A stretch of DNA of 64,000 nt, from assembly GCF_004341845.1 (NCBI RefSeq), contig NZ_SLVB01000010.1, positions 1-64,000 of the forward strand. Reading direction: 5' to 3'. The position numbers were made by a program, and so were the translations under genes. Below are positions 34,730 to 43,859 of the stretch, piece after piece. The DNA comes from Novosphingobium sp. PhB165. GTDB lineage: Bacteria; Pseudomonadota; Alphaproteobacteria; Sphingomonadales; Sphingomonadaceae. Below the pieces are notes generated by a model. The model worked only from the letters and a program-made list of their open reading frames with translations, ran no database searches and was not told the origin of the DNA. Each line of letters starts with the position of its first letter. Within the stretch, counting starts at the first letter, position 1.

Positions 34730-36169
34730 ATGACGCCCGACATGGGCGCGCCCGCAGCCAGCAGGAACTACCGGCTGGTCGCGCTGATCATCGCTTCGGC
34801 CCTGTTCATGGAATTCGTCGACGCGACCGTGCTGGCCACCGCGCTGCCGACGATGGCGCGCGACTTCGGCGTACGCGCGCAGGACATGAGCGTGGCGCTC
34901 ACGTCCTACCTGCTGGCGCTCGCCATCTTCATTCCCGCCTCGGGCACGCTGGCGGACCGGTTCGGCTCGCGCACGGTGTTCCGCACCGCGATCGTGCTGT
35001 TCACGCTGGGCAGCCTTGCCTGCGGTCAGTCACCGACGCTGGAGATGATCGTCGTCTCGCGCTTCGTGCAGGGGATCGGCGGCGCCATGATGATCCCGGT
35101 CGGGCGCCTTGTACTGCTGCGCTCGGTTGCCAAGCAGGACATGGTCAGCGCGATGTCGTGGCTGCTGGTGCCGGCACTGATCGGCCCGATCATCGGTCCG
35201 CCGCTGGGCGGCTTCATCGTGACCTATCTCGACTGGCGATGGATTTTCTACATCAACCTGCCGATGGGCGTTCTGGGCCTCTGGCTGACCGGGCGCTTCA
35301 TCGCCAATGTCCGCGAAGAGCGGCCCAACCGCTTCGACGTGCTGGGCTTCGTGCTGAGCGGCATTGCGCTCGGCTGCCTGCTGTTCGGCTTCGAAATGGC
35401 CAGCCGACCGGGCCGGGAATGGATTTCGGCCGGCCTCGTCGCCATCGGCATCGTCGCGGGCCTCAGCTACATTACCCACGCCAAGCGGCGCGAGGGCGCG
35501 ATCCTCGACCTCTCGCTGCTGAAGGACGACACGTTCCGCCTTTCCGTGATTGCCGGTTCGCTGACGCGCATCACGCAAGGCGCACAGCCCTTCCTGCTGC
35601 CACTGATGATGCAGGTGGGCTTCGGCTTCACCGCCGCGCGCAGCGGCACCATCACGGTGGCAACCGCCATCGGCTCACTGGCGATGAAGAGCTTCGCGCC
35701 CCGCATCCTGCGCCGCTTCGGCTTTCGCAGGGCGCTGATCGCAAATGGCTTCGTGGCAACCGCAGGCTATGCCGTCTGCGGCCTGTTCCGGCCAGACTGG
35801 CCGACCTGGGCCATGTTCGGCGTGCTGATGCTCGCCGGGTTCTTCATGTCGTTCCAGTTCACCGCCTACAATACGATCGCCTACGACGGCATCGACAAGC
35901 GCCAGATGAGCAGCGCCACGGCCTTTTACTCCACCTTCCAGCAGCTTATGCTCTCGCTCGGCATCTGCATTGCGGCGGTGGCCTTGCACCTTGCCACGCT
36001 GGCCCATGGGCATGAGACGCCGACCATCAGCGACTTCTCCTCGGCATTCTGGGTCGTGACCGCCATCTCGCTGTCGGCAACGATCTGGAACCTGCGTTTC
36101 GCGCCGCATGCCGGGACCGAAATCAGCGGACACTCGGGACAGGCTATTCCGGCGCGTCAGGGAAAATGA
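34730..36169 (+). CDS. MFS transporter, DHA2 (EmrB/QacA) family
   Basis: The product is 479 residues from the ATG at 34730, preceded by GGAGG. It has about 14 hydrophobic helices. The family motifs are FMEFVDATVLATALPTM in the first helix, LADRFGSRTVFR in the first loop, and VQGIGGAMMIPVGR. DHA2 members expel drugs or toxic organic ions using the proton gradient. A DUF2252 gene is divergent and the ECF sigma gene converges with a 16-base gap. Confidence 0.9.
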   Translation: MTPDMGAPAASRNYRLVALIIASALFMEFVDATVLATALPTMARDFGVRAQDMSVALTSYLLALAIFIPASGTLADRFGSRTVFRTAIVLFTLGSLACGQSPTLEMIVVSRFVQGIGGAMMIPVGRLVLLRSVAKQDMVSAMSWLLVPALIGPIIGPPLGGFIVTYLDWRWIFYINLPMGVLGLWLTGRFIANVREERPNRFDVLGFVLSGIALGCLLFGFEMASRPGREWISAGLVAIGIVAGLSYITHAKRREGAILDLSLLKDDTFRLSVIAGSLTRITQGAQPFLLPLMMQVGFGFTAARSGTITVATAIGSLAMKSFAPRILRRFGFRRALIANGFVATAGYAVCGLFRPDWPTWAMFGVLMLAGFFMSFQFTAYNTIAYDGIDKRQMSSATAFYSTFQQLMLSLGICIAAVALHLATLAHGHETPTISDFSSAFWVVTAISLSATIWNLRFAPHAGTEISGHSGQAIPARQGK

Positions 36170-36185
36170 TCCCATTTCGCGCGCG

Positions 36186-37448
36186 TCAGCACATGCAGGA
36201 CCGGGCGCGTGACAGCAGGAACGACTTCTCCACCGCGTTGCGCGTAAGCCCGGCGGCGGTTTCGAAGGCGACGCGCGCCTCGCCGAGGCGCCCGGCGCGG
36301 AACAGCAAATCGCCTTTCGCGGCCGGCAACGGCGCGTAGTCGCGCAGTACGGCGGCGTCCGCGATCTCGTCGATCAGCCTGAGCCCGGCCTCCGGTCCGA
36401 ATGCCATGCTGTGCGCCACCGCACGGTTCAGATCGACCACCGGCGACGGCACGACGGCGCGCAGCCGGTCGTAGAGCGCCGCAATGCGCGGCCAGTCGGT
36501 ATCTTCCGCCTTGAGGGCGCGAGCATGACAGGCGGCAATCGCGGCTTGCAGGGCATAGGCGCCGTCGCTGCCGCCCAGTGCCTCCGCCCGTTCCAGCGCT
36601 GCCAGCCCGTCCCAGATCAAGAGCCGGTCCCATCGCGCGCGGTTCTGCGCGGTCAGGGGCACGAAGGCGCCATCCGGCGCCACCCGCGCCGCAAAGCGCG
36701 AGGCCTGAATCTCCATCAGCGCCTGCAGGCTGAGCACTTCCGGCTCCTCCGGCATCAGCCCCGCCAGGATCCGGCCGAGCCGCTGCGCCTCGGCGCAAAG
36801 CGAAGTTCGGATCAGATCCTCGCCTCGGGTTGCCGCATAGCCTTCGTTGAAGATCAGATAGATGACCTCCAGTACCGAGGCGAGGCGCACGGCGCGTTCG
36901 GCGCCGCGCGGGACTTCGAAAGCCAGCCCGGCCTTGGCGATGGCGCGTTTTGCGCGGACGATGCGCTGGGCGATGGTGGCCTCGGCGGACAGGAAGGCGC
37001 GGGCAATTTCCTCGGTCGTCAGCCCGCCGATCAGCCGCAAGGTGAGCGCCGCGCGCGCCTCGGCCGAAAGGACCGGGTGGCAGGCAGTGAAGATCAGGCT
37101 GAGCAGGTCGTCGCCGATATCGTTGTCGATGGCAGCGGCGATCCGTTCGGCAGCCGCCCCTTCATCATCGTCGCGTTCGCGGGCAAGTTCGGCATGCTTG
37201 CGCTCGCGCATCTGGTCGCGCCGCATTCTGTCCAGCGCACGGCGCTTGGCAGTCGTCATGAGCCACGCGCCCGGCTTTTCGGGAACGCCGGATTTCGGCC
37301 AGTCAGCGAGCGCGGCGAGCAGCGCTTCCTGCGCCAGTTCCTCGGCGCTGTCGACATCGCGAACCATGCGGGCCAGACCGGCAATGAGTCCGGCCCGCTC
37401 GATCCGAAACACCGCTTCGATCGCCCGGCGCGATTCCTCGCCCACCAT
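36186..37448 (-). CDS. ECF sigma factor of the ECF42/SigI-like group with C-terminal extension
   Basis: The product is 420 residues. The sigma2 region contains SAEELAQEALLAALADW and WLMTTAKRRALDRMRR, and sigma4 contains LIGGLTTEEIARAFL with the DNA-contact helix EATIAQRIVRAK. The remaining 220 residues are a helical, TPR-like extension with FNEGYAATRGEDL, typical of group ECF42. These factors lack a classical anti-sigma and are paired with YCII/DGPF proteins, as the next gene shows. Confidence 0.92.
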   Translation of the reverse strand: MVGEESRRAIEAVFRIERAGLIAGLARMVRDVDSAEELAQEALLAALADWPKSGVPEKPGAWLMTTAKRRALDRMRRDQMRERKHAELARERDDDEGAAAERIAAAIDNDIGDDLLSLIFTACHPVLSAEARAALTLRLIGGLTTEEIARAFLSAEATIAQRIVRAKRAIAKAGLAFEVPRGAERAVRLASVLEVIYLIFNEGYAATRGEDLIRTSLCAEAQRLGRILAGLMPEEPEVLSLQALMEIQASRFAARVAPDGAFVPLTAQNRARWDRLLIWDGLAALERAEALGGSDGAYALQAAIAACHARALKAEDTDWPRIAALYDRLRAVVPSPVVDLNRAVAHSMAFGPEAGLRLIDEIADAAVLRDYAPLPAAKGDLLFRAGRLGEARVAFETAAGLTRNAVEKSFLLSRARSCMC

Positions 37449-37458
37449 TTGCGCTTAT

Positions 37459-37857
37459 TCAGCCATCGGACTGCGGCTCCCCCGCGCTGTCGAAGATTTC
37501 AGCGAAGTCCTCCAGGCAGTAGACGGGGCGGATTTCCAGATCGCTCGGCCCCGGCATGGGATTGGGGCAGCGCTTGGCCCAGGCGATAGCCTCGTCCATG
37601 TCCTTGACCTCCCAGATCCAGAAGCCGGCGACCAGTTCGCGCGTTTCGGCAAAGGGACCGTCGATGACCGTGCGGGAGGGGCCATCGAACGCGATCCGCT
37701 TGCCCGCCGACGATGGCTTGAGCCCGTCGGCAACCACCAAGACACCGGCTTTGACCAGTTCCTCGTTGAACTTGCCCATCGCCTCAAACATCTCTTTCGC
37801 GGGCAGTGTGCCGCGTTCGCTGTCCTCGGTCGCCTTCACGAATACCATTACACGCAT
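37459..37857 (-). CDS. YCII-related (DGPF) protein paired with the ECF sigma factor
   Basis: The product is 132 residues from the ATG at 37857; the long frame to 38595 overlaps other genes and was discarded. It begins MRVMVFVKATEDSE and contains the signature DGPFAETRELVAGFW. This family almost always neighbours ECF42 sigma factors and may sense or support their signal, although its activity is unknown. It lies 10 bases before the sigma gene in the same direction. Confidence 0.9.
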   Translation of the reverse strand: MRVMVFVKATEDSERGTLPAKEMFEAMGKFNEELVKAGVLVVADGLKPSSAGKRIAFDGPSRTVIDGPFAETRELVAGFWIWEVKDMDEAIAWAKRCPNPMPGPSDLEIRPVYCLEDFAEIFDSAGEPQSDG

Positions 37858-37964
37858 GATCTCACTCCTTCGTGACCGGAGGCTTTTATCAGCCTCTCGA
37901 TCTCTCGACGAACGGGACGACCGGAAATCGACACGAGACCGAAAATTTTTCCGGGCCGCGCTTT

Positions 37965-38375
37965 TCAAAACCGGTCGAGCAGGCGCCCCACACTGGCCTT
38001 GGCAGCGTGATGCGGATCCTCGCACTGGCCGGTTTCCTCTTCGAGCCGGGTGCGCAGGCGGTCGATCTCCTCGGCGCTGCGGTGCTCGATGCCGATGAAG
38101 CCGTTGCGGGCATTTTCCAGCGCGCGCAGCAATTCGTCGAGCTTGGCCTGAAAGGCGGCAGCGTCGCGGTTCTGGCTGTTCTGGATCAGGAACACCATCA
38201 GGAACGTCACGATGGTCGTCCCGGTGTTGATGACGAGTTGCCAGGTGTCGGACCACTTGAAGATCGGTCCCGAGATCGCCCAGACCACCACGACCAGAAG
38301 CGCGGCGATGAAGGTCTGTGCCTTGCCGGCCGCCCCGGCCACGAAGTTGGCGAATGCGGTGAAACTCTTGTGCAT
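37965..38375 (-). CDS. Low-affinity iron permease family protein
   Basis: The product is 136 residues from the ATG at 38375, which follows CCGGAGAGTGACG. Two hydrophobic segments (TFIAALLVVVVWAISGPIF and VINTGTTIVTFLMVFLIQ) match the bacterial short form of the Fet4-like family, with the conserved IQNSQNRD after the second. Transport by this short form is not proven. The gene is preceded by an EcfG-type promoter, so it is likely part of the general stress response. Confidence 0.85.
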   Translation of the reverse strand: MHKSFTAFANFVAGAAGKAQTFIAALLVVVVWAISGPIFKWSDTWQLVINTGTTIVTFLMVFLIQNSQNRDAAAFQAKLDELLRALENARNGFIGIEHRSAEEIDRLRTRLEEETGQCEDPHHAAKASVGRLLDRF

Positions 38376-38445
38376 GGGCGTCACTCTCCGGTTCGCGGCG
38401 CTGTCCCCCGCCTTGGCTGCGACGGACACGCCTCGTGCAGCCTAA

Positions 38446-38470
38446 AACGGTCCGATCGGTCCCGCGTTCC
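38446..38470 (-). promoter_or_regulatory. EcfG-type general stress response promoter
   Basis: On the minus strand GGAAC is followed after exactly 16 bases by CGTT, the consensus and spacing recognised by the alphaproteobacterial sigma factor EcfG. It lies about 70 bases upstream of the iron-permease-like start codon. No other match of this quality was noticed in the intergenic regions of the window. Confidence 0.75.
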
Positions 38471-38519
38471 GTCACAGTAGCCTGTGGCGCCCGCCGCGCC
38501 GGTATGGCAGAATAGGCGC

Positions 38520-39182
38520 GTGCCGAACGATGCCGTTTTGAAAGAGAAAGAGCACACTGCTCCGGTCCTCCCATGGAAACTGGTGGGCGGGGCATTCCTC
38601 CACTTTGTCCTGCCGTTCTATCTTCTGGCGATGCTCGTCGCGGTCGTGCGCGATGCCCCCGACGACGCCGAAAGCGTCCTGCATCTCGCCTTGCGTCTCA
38701 GCCCGGCGCTGCTGGGCGGATATGCCGCGCTGGCGGTGGCCGCCACGACTGCCGCTGCGCTTGTCGATCCCCTGCTGCGTGCGCGGCAAAGGCGCCGTCG
38801 GGCGCGCGATCCCCGGGCAGCAGCAAAGCGGTCGGAGCGCCTGCTGCACCATGCCCTCGACCGGGCCCGCACATTGCCCGGTCCGCGCGCGGAGGCTGCG
38901 CTGGCGCGGCTGACATCGGCGCGCTGGAATCACGATGACCCGGCCTATCAGGCCCTCGCCCGCGATGTCGCGGAAGCGGTGGAGACCTCCGTCCGGGCGC
39001 TGGGCTCCGCCGCACCGGAAAAGCGCGCGGTTCTGGCCGACATGGCCGCAGCCACGATCGAGCGCATAGTCGCCGCCGAGGCGGAGCTTGCCGAGGCCGA
39101 GGCACAGGAAGACGAGAAGCAGGCCCGCATCATCGCGGGCTATGTGGAGGCGCGGTACGGCCCCTCACATTTTCAGGGTTAA
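38520..39182 (+). CDS. Hypothetical membrane protein
   Basis: The product is about 220 residues from a GTG at 38520; another GTG at 38484 is possible, and neither has a strong ribosome site. Two hydrophobic segments (GAFLHFVLPFYLLAMLVAVV and ALLGGYAALAVAATTAAALV) are followed by an Arg-rich turn and a long Ala/Glu-rich helical cytoplasmic tail that may be a coiled coil. I do not recognise a family. It lies 100 bases before the SPFH gene in the same direction. Confidence 0.7.
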   Translation: MPNDAVLKEKEHTAPVLPWKLVGGAFLHFVLPFYLLAMLVAVVRDAPDDAESVLHLALRLSPALLGGYAALAVAATTAAALVDPLLRARQRRRRARDPRAAAKRSERLLHHALDRARTLPGPRAEAALARLTSARWNHDDPAYQALARDVAEAVETSVRALGSAAPEKRAVLADMAAATIERIVAAEAELAEAEAQEDEKQARIIAGYVEARYGPSHFQG

Positions 39183-39282
39183 TTTATTGTATTTCTCTGG
39201 CGAGCCGCTCGGAACAGGCGTAAATATCGCTCCGAGCGCAATTGGTGCGCTCGTTTCTTAGGTCCCAAGGACACCTCCCCAG

Positions 39283-41301
39283 ATGACAAACATGTTTGTG
39301 CTCGGCGCTTCGGCGGTCGTGGCTCTCGTCGTCGTCTTTCTATTTACGCTGTCGCGCTGCGTTCGGTACGTGGGCAACAACCGTGTGGCCATCGTCGAGA
39401 AGCTGTGGAGCCGCAACGGCTCGATCTCCGGCGGCCTGATCGCGCTGAACCGCGAAGCGGGCTACCAGCCCGACGTGCTGCGCGGCGGCTATCACTTCTT
39501 CGTGCCGTTCCAGTATCGCGTCCACAGCCAGCCGCTGGTGACGATCCCGCAAGGCCAGATCGGCTACGTCTTCGCGCGTGACGGCGCACCGTTGGGCCCC
39601 ACCCAGACGCTCGCCAGCAATGCCTCCACGGCCGATTTCCTCGACGTGCGCGCCTTCCTGTCGAACGGCGGCCAGAAGGGCCCGCAGCGCACCATCCTGC
39701 GCGAGGGTACTTATGCCATCAACCTCTCGCAGTTCGTGATCATCACGCGCGACCAGATCTACGGGTTGATACTGGAACGCAACGACGCCGACCTCTTCGC
39801 GCAGATGCAGGGCGAGATCGCCCGGCGCGACGGCTTCGACGCCGTGGTCATCAGGGACTCGTCCGACCAGATCGGCATCGTCACCGTGCATGACGGCCCG
39901 GCGCTCACTGCCGACCAGATCATCGCGCCCGAAGTGGGCACCGATCAGGCCAACCATGTCACCTTCCACAACAGCTTCCAGGATCCGGAGAAGTTCATTG
40001 CCGCCGGCGGGCGCCGCGGCCGTCAGCTTCAGGTTCTGGTCGAGGGCAGCTACTTCATCAACCGCCTCTTCGCGACCGTGGAGATGGTCTCCAAGACCGT
40101 GATCGAGGTCGGCCATGTCGGCGTGGTGATCAGCTATACCGGCGCCAGCGGGAAGGATACCTCGGGCGAGGATTACCGCCACGGCGAGCTGGTGGCGCGC
40201 GGCACGCGCGGCGTGTGGAGCGAACCGCTGCTGCCCGGCAAATATGCGTTCAACACTTACGCCGGCAAGATCGTGATCGTGCCGACCACCAACTTCATCC
40301 TGAAGTGGGATCAGGACACCACCGGCCAGCACAAGCTGGACGAGAACCTGTCCGAAGTCTCGCTGATCACCAAGGATGCGTTCGAACCGACGCTGCCGCT
40401 CTCGGTGGTCGTGCATATCGACTATCGCAAGGCGCCGCTGGTGATCCAGCGCTTCGGTGACATCAAGAAGCTGGTCGAACAGACGCTCGATCCGATGGTC
40501 TCGGCCTATTTCAAGAACGTCGCGCAGCGCAAGACGCTGATCGAGCTGCTTCAGGAACGCTCCGACATTCAGGAGCAGGCGGGCGATGAAATGCGCGCCA
40601 AGTTCGGCGGCTATAACCTCGAACTGCAGGAAGTGCTGATCGGCACCCCGCGCGCGGCGGCAGGCAACGACCAGATCGAAAAGGTGCTCCAGCAACTTCG
40701 CGAACGGCAGGTCGCCGAGGAACGCGTAACGACTTACGAAAAGCAGCGGATCGCCGCCGAGAGCGAGAAGGCCCTGCGCGAGGCCGAAGCGCGCGCGCAT
40801 CAGCAGACCTCGATCACCGAGTCCGAGCTGTCGATCACGGTGCAGGAGAACCAGGGCAAGGCCGCGCTCAAGCGCGCCACGCAGGATGCCGAGCAAACCC
40901 GCACGCTGGCCAAGGCGGAGGCTGACCGCATCCGCCTGCTGGGTGAGGGTGAGGCCGCCAAGGTCGTGGCGCTCGCCGGTGCCGATGCCGAGCGGATCAC
41001 GCGCACCGGCCTCGCCACGGCCGAAACGATCGAGAAGCAGGCCGCGGCTTCGGGCGGCGCGCAGTTCCAGCTGACCCGTCAGGTCATCGAACGGCTCGCC
41101 GATGCGCTGGAGAAGTCGGGCGTGGACATCGTGCCGCGGGTGCAGATCAACACCGGCGGCGGCTCGGGCGCGGAAGGTGGCAGCGCATTGCAGGCGCTCA
41201 TCGGCATGCTGCTCTCGGAAAAGGGCATGGGCATGATCGGCAGCCCGTTGGCGTCAGCGGCCAATGACGAGAAGGACCAGCCGGCCATCGCGGCCGAATA
41301 A
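39283..41301 (+). CDS. SPFH/Band 7 (flotillin-like) membrane protein
   Basis: The product is 672 residues. One N-terminal membrane helix (residues of about 5-25) anchors it. A long SPFH region follows, including IPQGQIGYVFARDG and VEGSYFINRLFATVEMV, then a second Band 7-like stretch (IEVGHVGVVISYTGASGKD and LLPGKYAFNTYAGK). Residues of about 455-610 form a coiled coil rich in Ala, Glu and Arg, as in flotillins. It probably organises membrane microdomains. Length exceeds E. coli YqiK by more than 100 residues. Confidence 0.9.
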   Translation: MTNMFVLGASAVVALVVVFLFTLSRCVRYVGNNRVAIVEKLWSRNGSISGGLIALNREAGYQPDVLRGGYHFFVPFQYRVHSQPLVTIPQGQIGYVFARDGAPLGPTQTLASNASTADFLDVRAFLSNGGQKGPQRTILREGTYAINLSQFVIITRDQIYGLILERNDADLFAQMQGEIARRDGFDAVVIRDSSDQIGIVTVHDGPALTADQIIAPEVGTDQANHVTFHNSFQDPEKFIAAGGRRGRQLQVLVEGSYFINRLFATVEMVSKTVIEVGHVGVVISYTGASGKDTSGEDYRHGELVARGTRGVWSEPLLPGKYAFNTYAGKIVIVPTTNFILKWDQDTTGQHKLDENLSEVSLITKDAFEPTLPLSVVVHIDYRKAPLVIQRFGDIKKLVEQTLDPMVSAYFKNVAQRKTLIELLQERSDIQEQAGDEMRAKFGGYNLELQEVLIGTPRAAAGNDQIEKVLQQLRERQVAEERVTTYEKQRIAAESEKALREAEARAHQQTSITESELSITVQENQGKAALKRATQDAEQTRTLAKAEADRIRLLGEGEAAKVVALAGADAERITRTGLATAETIEKQAAASGGAQFQLTRQVIERLADALEKSGVDIVPRVQINTGGGSGAEGGSALQALIGMLLSEKGMGMIGSPLASAANDEKDQPAIAAE

Positions 41302-41318
41302 GCGATAACCGTGCATGA

Positions 41319-41351
41319 GAGGGGGCGGCCATGGGATGGCTGCCCCCTTTT
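41319..41351 (+). terminator. Rho-independent terminator after the SPFH gene
   Basis: GGGGGC-G-GCCAT pairs with ATGGC-T-GCCCCC across a GGG loop and is followed by TTTT. It is the clearest intrinsic terminator in the window. Confidence 0.85.
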
Positions 41352-41354
41352 CAG

Positions 41355-42437
41355 TTAAGTCGCTGGCGGCCAGCGCAGCGTGCCCCGGCCGAGCACGGAG
41401 ATGGCCGCGTCGAGATCACGGCCTTGAAGAGCCACGAACCCCTGCTCCGCCGCGCGTCTGGCAGCGCGTTTAACGATCAGCCGGATCGCCGCCTGCGTCA
41501 TCGCGGTTTCGCCGATCGCATAGTCGCTTGTGGCAGGCCGGGTTCGGCGTTCGCCAAGATTGCCCTCGCCCTGACGGTGGTTCCAGCCCAGCTTTGCCAA
41601 TGGCACCGCTTCCCGCCCCTCGCGCGCCTTGGTGCGTACTACCGATACGCGGCGCAATAGCGGCCCCCGGTCGAGCCCGGCCACTTCGCGCCAGAGATCG
41701 ATGCGGCGTACGGTTTCCGGCGTGAGGCGGACCCGGCGTCCCTCCCCTGCCCCGTCATTTCGGGCGGGCACGATTTCGAGGTCGACGAAGCCGTCATCGT
41801 GAAGCACCAGATGCGCGACGGTGACGCCAATGAGTTCGGAAACACGCAATTCCGCATCGTGGCCAAGCGACAACATCGCCGCATCGCGAAGGCCCGCAGG
41901 CGTGGTGGGACAGGCGGCGAGGAGCGCCTCCAGCGTAAAGGCCTCGATTGCCCGCCCTGCATCGCGCCCGCGCGGTTCGGCACGGCGGCGCATCGCGCGA
42001 AAGGCATCTCGTACACTGCCTTTCCGCGCAGGCCCGGGAAGTCCTAGCAGGTCGTGAACCGCCGTCAGCGAGGCGAGCCGCCGCTGCACGGTCGCGAGAC
42101 TGAGGCCGCGCCTTTCGCAATCGTTGACATAGGCCGCCACCCGCTCTTCCCGCGCCGGAAGGCCAATCCCGCCATGGCGCGCATCGAAGGCGGCATAGTC
42201 GTCGAGATCGCTGGCCAGGGCTTTCACGCCCGCCGGAGCCCGCGCCTCAAGCGCCCTGCGCAACGCGGGCTCATCGAAGTCCGGCTTTGCCGAGACCAGC
42301 GAGCGCACAAGCCTCGTAAGTTGCTCGGTTCTGTCGATGGCCTCGCCGCTGCGGCGCTGCGGCAGCACCGCCTCACCCGGCAGGAACACCGTGACGACTT
42401 CGGCCGCGGCAAGTTCGAGTGATGGTCTTCGCGTCAT
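41355..42437 (-). CDS. Tyrosine-recombinase-like protein without the catalytic C-terminus
   Basis: The product is about 360 residues from the ATG at 42437. The N-terminal SAM-like core-binding domain (RVAAYVNDCERRGLSLATVQRRL) and the start of the catalytic domain are present, with the first Arg in AELRVSELIGV. The usual HxLRH-type box and the Tyr nucleophile are missing: after IVKRAARRAAEQGF the protein ends with about 25 unrelated residues. I saw no continuing frame in the adjacent minus-strand frames. It may be inactive, a DNA-binding relic, or a divergent member. No attachment sites were found. Confidence 0.65.
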   Translation of the reverse strand: MTRRPSLELAAAEVVTVFLPGEAVLPQRRSGEAIDRTEQLTRLVRSLVSAKPDFDEPALRRALEARAPAGVKALASDLDDYAAFDARHGGIGLPAREERVAAYVNDCERRGLSLATVQRRLASLTAVHDLLGLPGPARKGSVRDAFRAMRRRAEPRGRDAGRAIEAFTLEALLAACPTTPAGLRDAAMLSLGHDAELRVSELIGVTVAHLVLHDDGFVDLEIVPARNDGAGEGRRVRLTPETVRRIDLWREVAGLDRGPLLRRVSVVRTKAREGREAVPLAKLGWNHRQGEGNLGERRTRPATSDYAIGETAMTQAAIRLIVKRAARRAAEQGFVALQGRDLDAAISVLGRGTLRWPPAT

Positions 42438-42526
42438 GGCCGGCAATTTCGTGTTGGCTTCAGGGATCGGCGGATCAGGTTAACCGATCGCCCGCATTCA
42501 ACCAACCCTTGCCGCCCAATGCCGGT

Positions 42527-43684
42527 TCAGCGCGGATCGCTGCCCTTGTCTTCCTTCTGCACCGGTTCCTGCGTCACTGGAGCGGACACCGGCGCCTGCT
42601 TCTCGGCCGGATCCGGCACGGCATTCTGCTCGCCCTTCTTGCCACCGGCAGTACGCATACCGGGACCGTAGACCGGCACGACAGGCTCCGTAACGCGCCC
42701 ATGGAGAGCATCGATCTCTGCCTTGCGCTGCCTCAGGTAAAGTTCGCGATAGGTCGCATAGGGGTTGTCCGACTTGCGGATCTTGCGGATCTCATCATCG
42801 AACGCCGCTCGCTCGCCCAGCTCGCTGACGACCGTCATGGGCGCCGCCACTTCCGGTTTGGAGAACGGCTTGCCCAATACCGCAGGGCCCCAAAGATTGT
42901 CGACGGAATCGCCGATCACGTCGCGCACCGTCGTCGGGCCGATGAGCGGCAGATACATGTACGGGCCGGGCCCGACGCCGTAATAGCCCAGCACATCGGC
43001 AAGGCCATTGGGGCGGTACGGCAGGTTGAAGGGCTTGCGCTTGGCGATGTCGACGATGCCGCCCACGCCCAGCGTCGTATTGATCGCAAAACGTCCGGCC
43101 GTTTCCATCGCCTTGCCGGGCTTGAGTTCAAGAAGATAGGCAGCGAAGATCACCGGCTCGTCGAGGTTAGTGAAGAAGTTGCGCAGGCCCTGCCGTACCG
43201 GGCGAGGCAGCCCCTTGTTGTACACCGTGGCAACCGGCTCCAGCACGGCTTTGTCGACGGCCTGCACAGCCTTGAACGACTGCTCGTTGACGCGCTCCAT
43301 CGGATCGCCCGGCGGCGGCCGCTTGCGATGCGTAACGAGGATTTCCGAACCCTGCGTGTGCGGGCCATTCGCGGCATCGGGCGCGGCGGCAGGGGCGGAA
43401 ACGTCGGGCGCGGCCGCCGACACTGGTGCAGCCGCATCCACCGGCGATTCGGTTGCCGTTGCTGTTGCTGTTGCTGTTGTGGTGGCTTGATCGGAAGCAG
43501 GCGAGGCTGCTGGAGCCACAGTCGCATCCGTGGCCTGCGGCACCGAAGTTACTTGCGGCAATACGGTTGCCTGCGGCGGCATAGCTACCTGCGGCGCGGC
43601 GACGGGATCGATGGCCGCGACGGTTCCAGCTTCGGGAGCCGTGGAACCTAGCATCAATGCGACAGCTGCGGCCGTCAGACTCAT
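42527..43684 (-). CDS. MlaA/VacJ family outer-membrane phospholipid protein, apparently not a lipoprotein
   Basis: The product is 385 residues. A signal-like N-terminus (SLTAAAVALMLGS) has no lipobox Cys. A low-complexity linker of about 90 residues rich in Ala, Pro, Thr and Val follows. The MlaA core starts near residue 125 with DPMERVNEQSFKAVQAVDK, RNFFTNLDEP and GRFAINTTLGVGGIVDIA. A second low-complexity tail rich in Pro, Val and Glu ends the protein. MlaA removes phospholipids from the outer leaflet with the Mla pathway. GAGGACG precedes the ATG, and no upstream start adds a Cys. Confidence 0.85.
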   Translation of the reverse strand: MSLTAAAVALMLGSTAPEAGTVAAIDPVAAPQVAMPPQATVLPQVTSVPQATDATVAPAASPASDQATTTATATATATESPVDAAAPVSAAAPDVSAPAAAPDAANGPHTQGSEILVTHRKRPPPGDPMERVNEQSFKAVQAVDKAVLEPVATVYNKGLPRPVRQGLRNFFTNLDEPVIFAAYLLELKPGKAMETAGRFAINTTLGVGGIVDIAKRKPFNLPYRPNGLADVLGYYGVGPGPYMYLPLIGPTTVRDVIGDSVDNLWGPAVLGKPFSKPEVAAPMTVVSELGERAAFDDEIRKIRKSDNPYATYRELYLRQRKAEIDALHGRVTEPVVPVYGPGMRTAGGKKGEQNAVPDPAEKQAPVSAPVTQEPVQKEDKGSDPR

Positions 43685-43859
43685 TCGATCGTCCTCGTCG
43701 GGCGGCCCGCGTCGATCGCGCGCCTGTCATCTGCCATCTTCGGCAGACGCGGCTCTTTTGTGGGGGGAAGAATCCGCATTTGCGCGGCTAAGCGGGACGG
43801 ACGCATTCGTCAATTGCGCCTTTCGACGAATGGGTTGCACTTACGACGAGCAGCGCAAA

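Noticed and set aside
33490-36015. An 841-codon plus-strand frame over the DUF2252 and DHA2 genes
   Set aside because: Both underlying genes have clear family motifs, and the frame is low-complexity Arg/Ala/Pro sequence in another frame of the same DNA.
41355-42437. A prophage or genomic island marked by the recombinase-like gene
   Set aside because: No tRNA, direct repeat ends, phage genes or base-composition change accompany it.
42447-42526. Terminator between the MlaA and recombinase genes
   Set aside because: Only weak, imperfect stems were found, none with a T-run.
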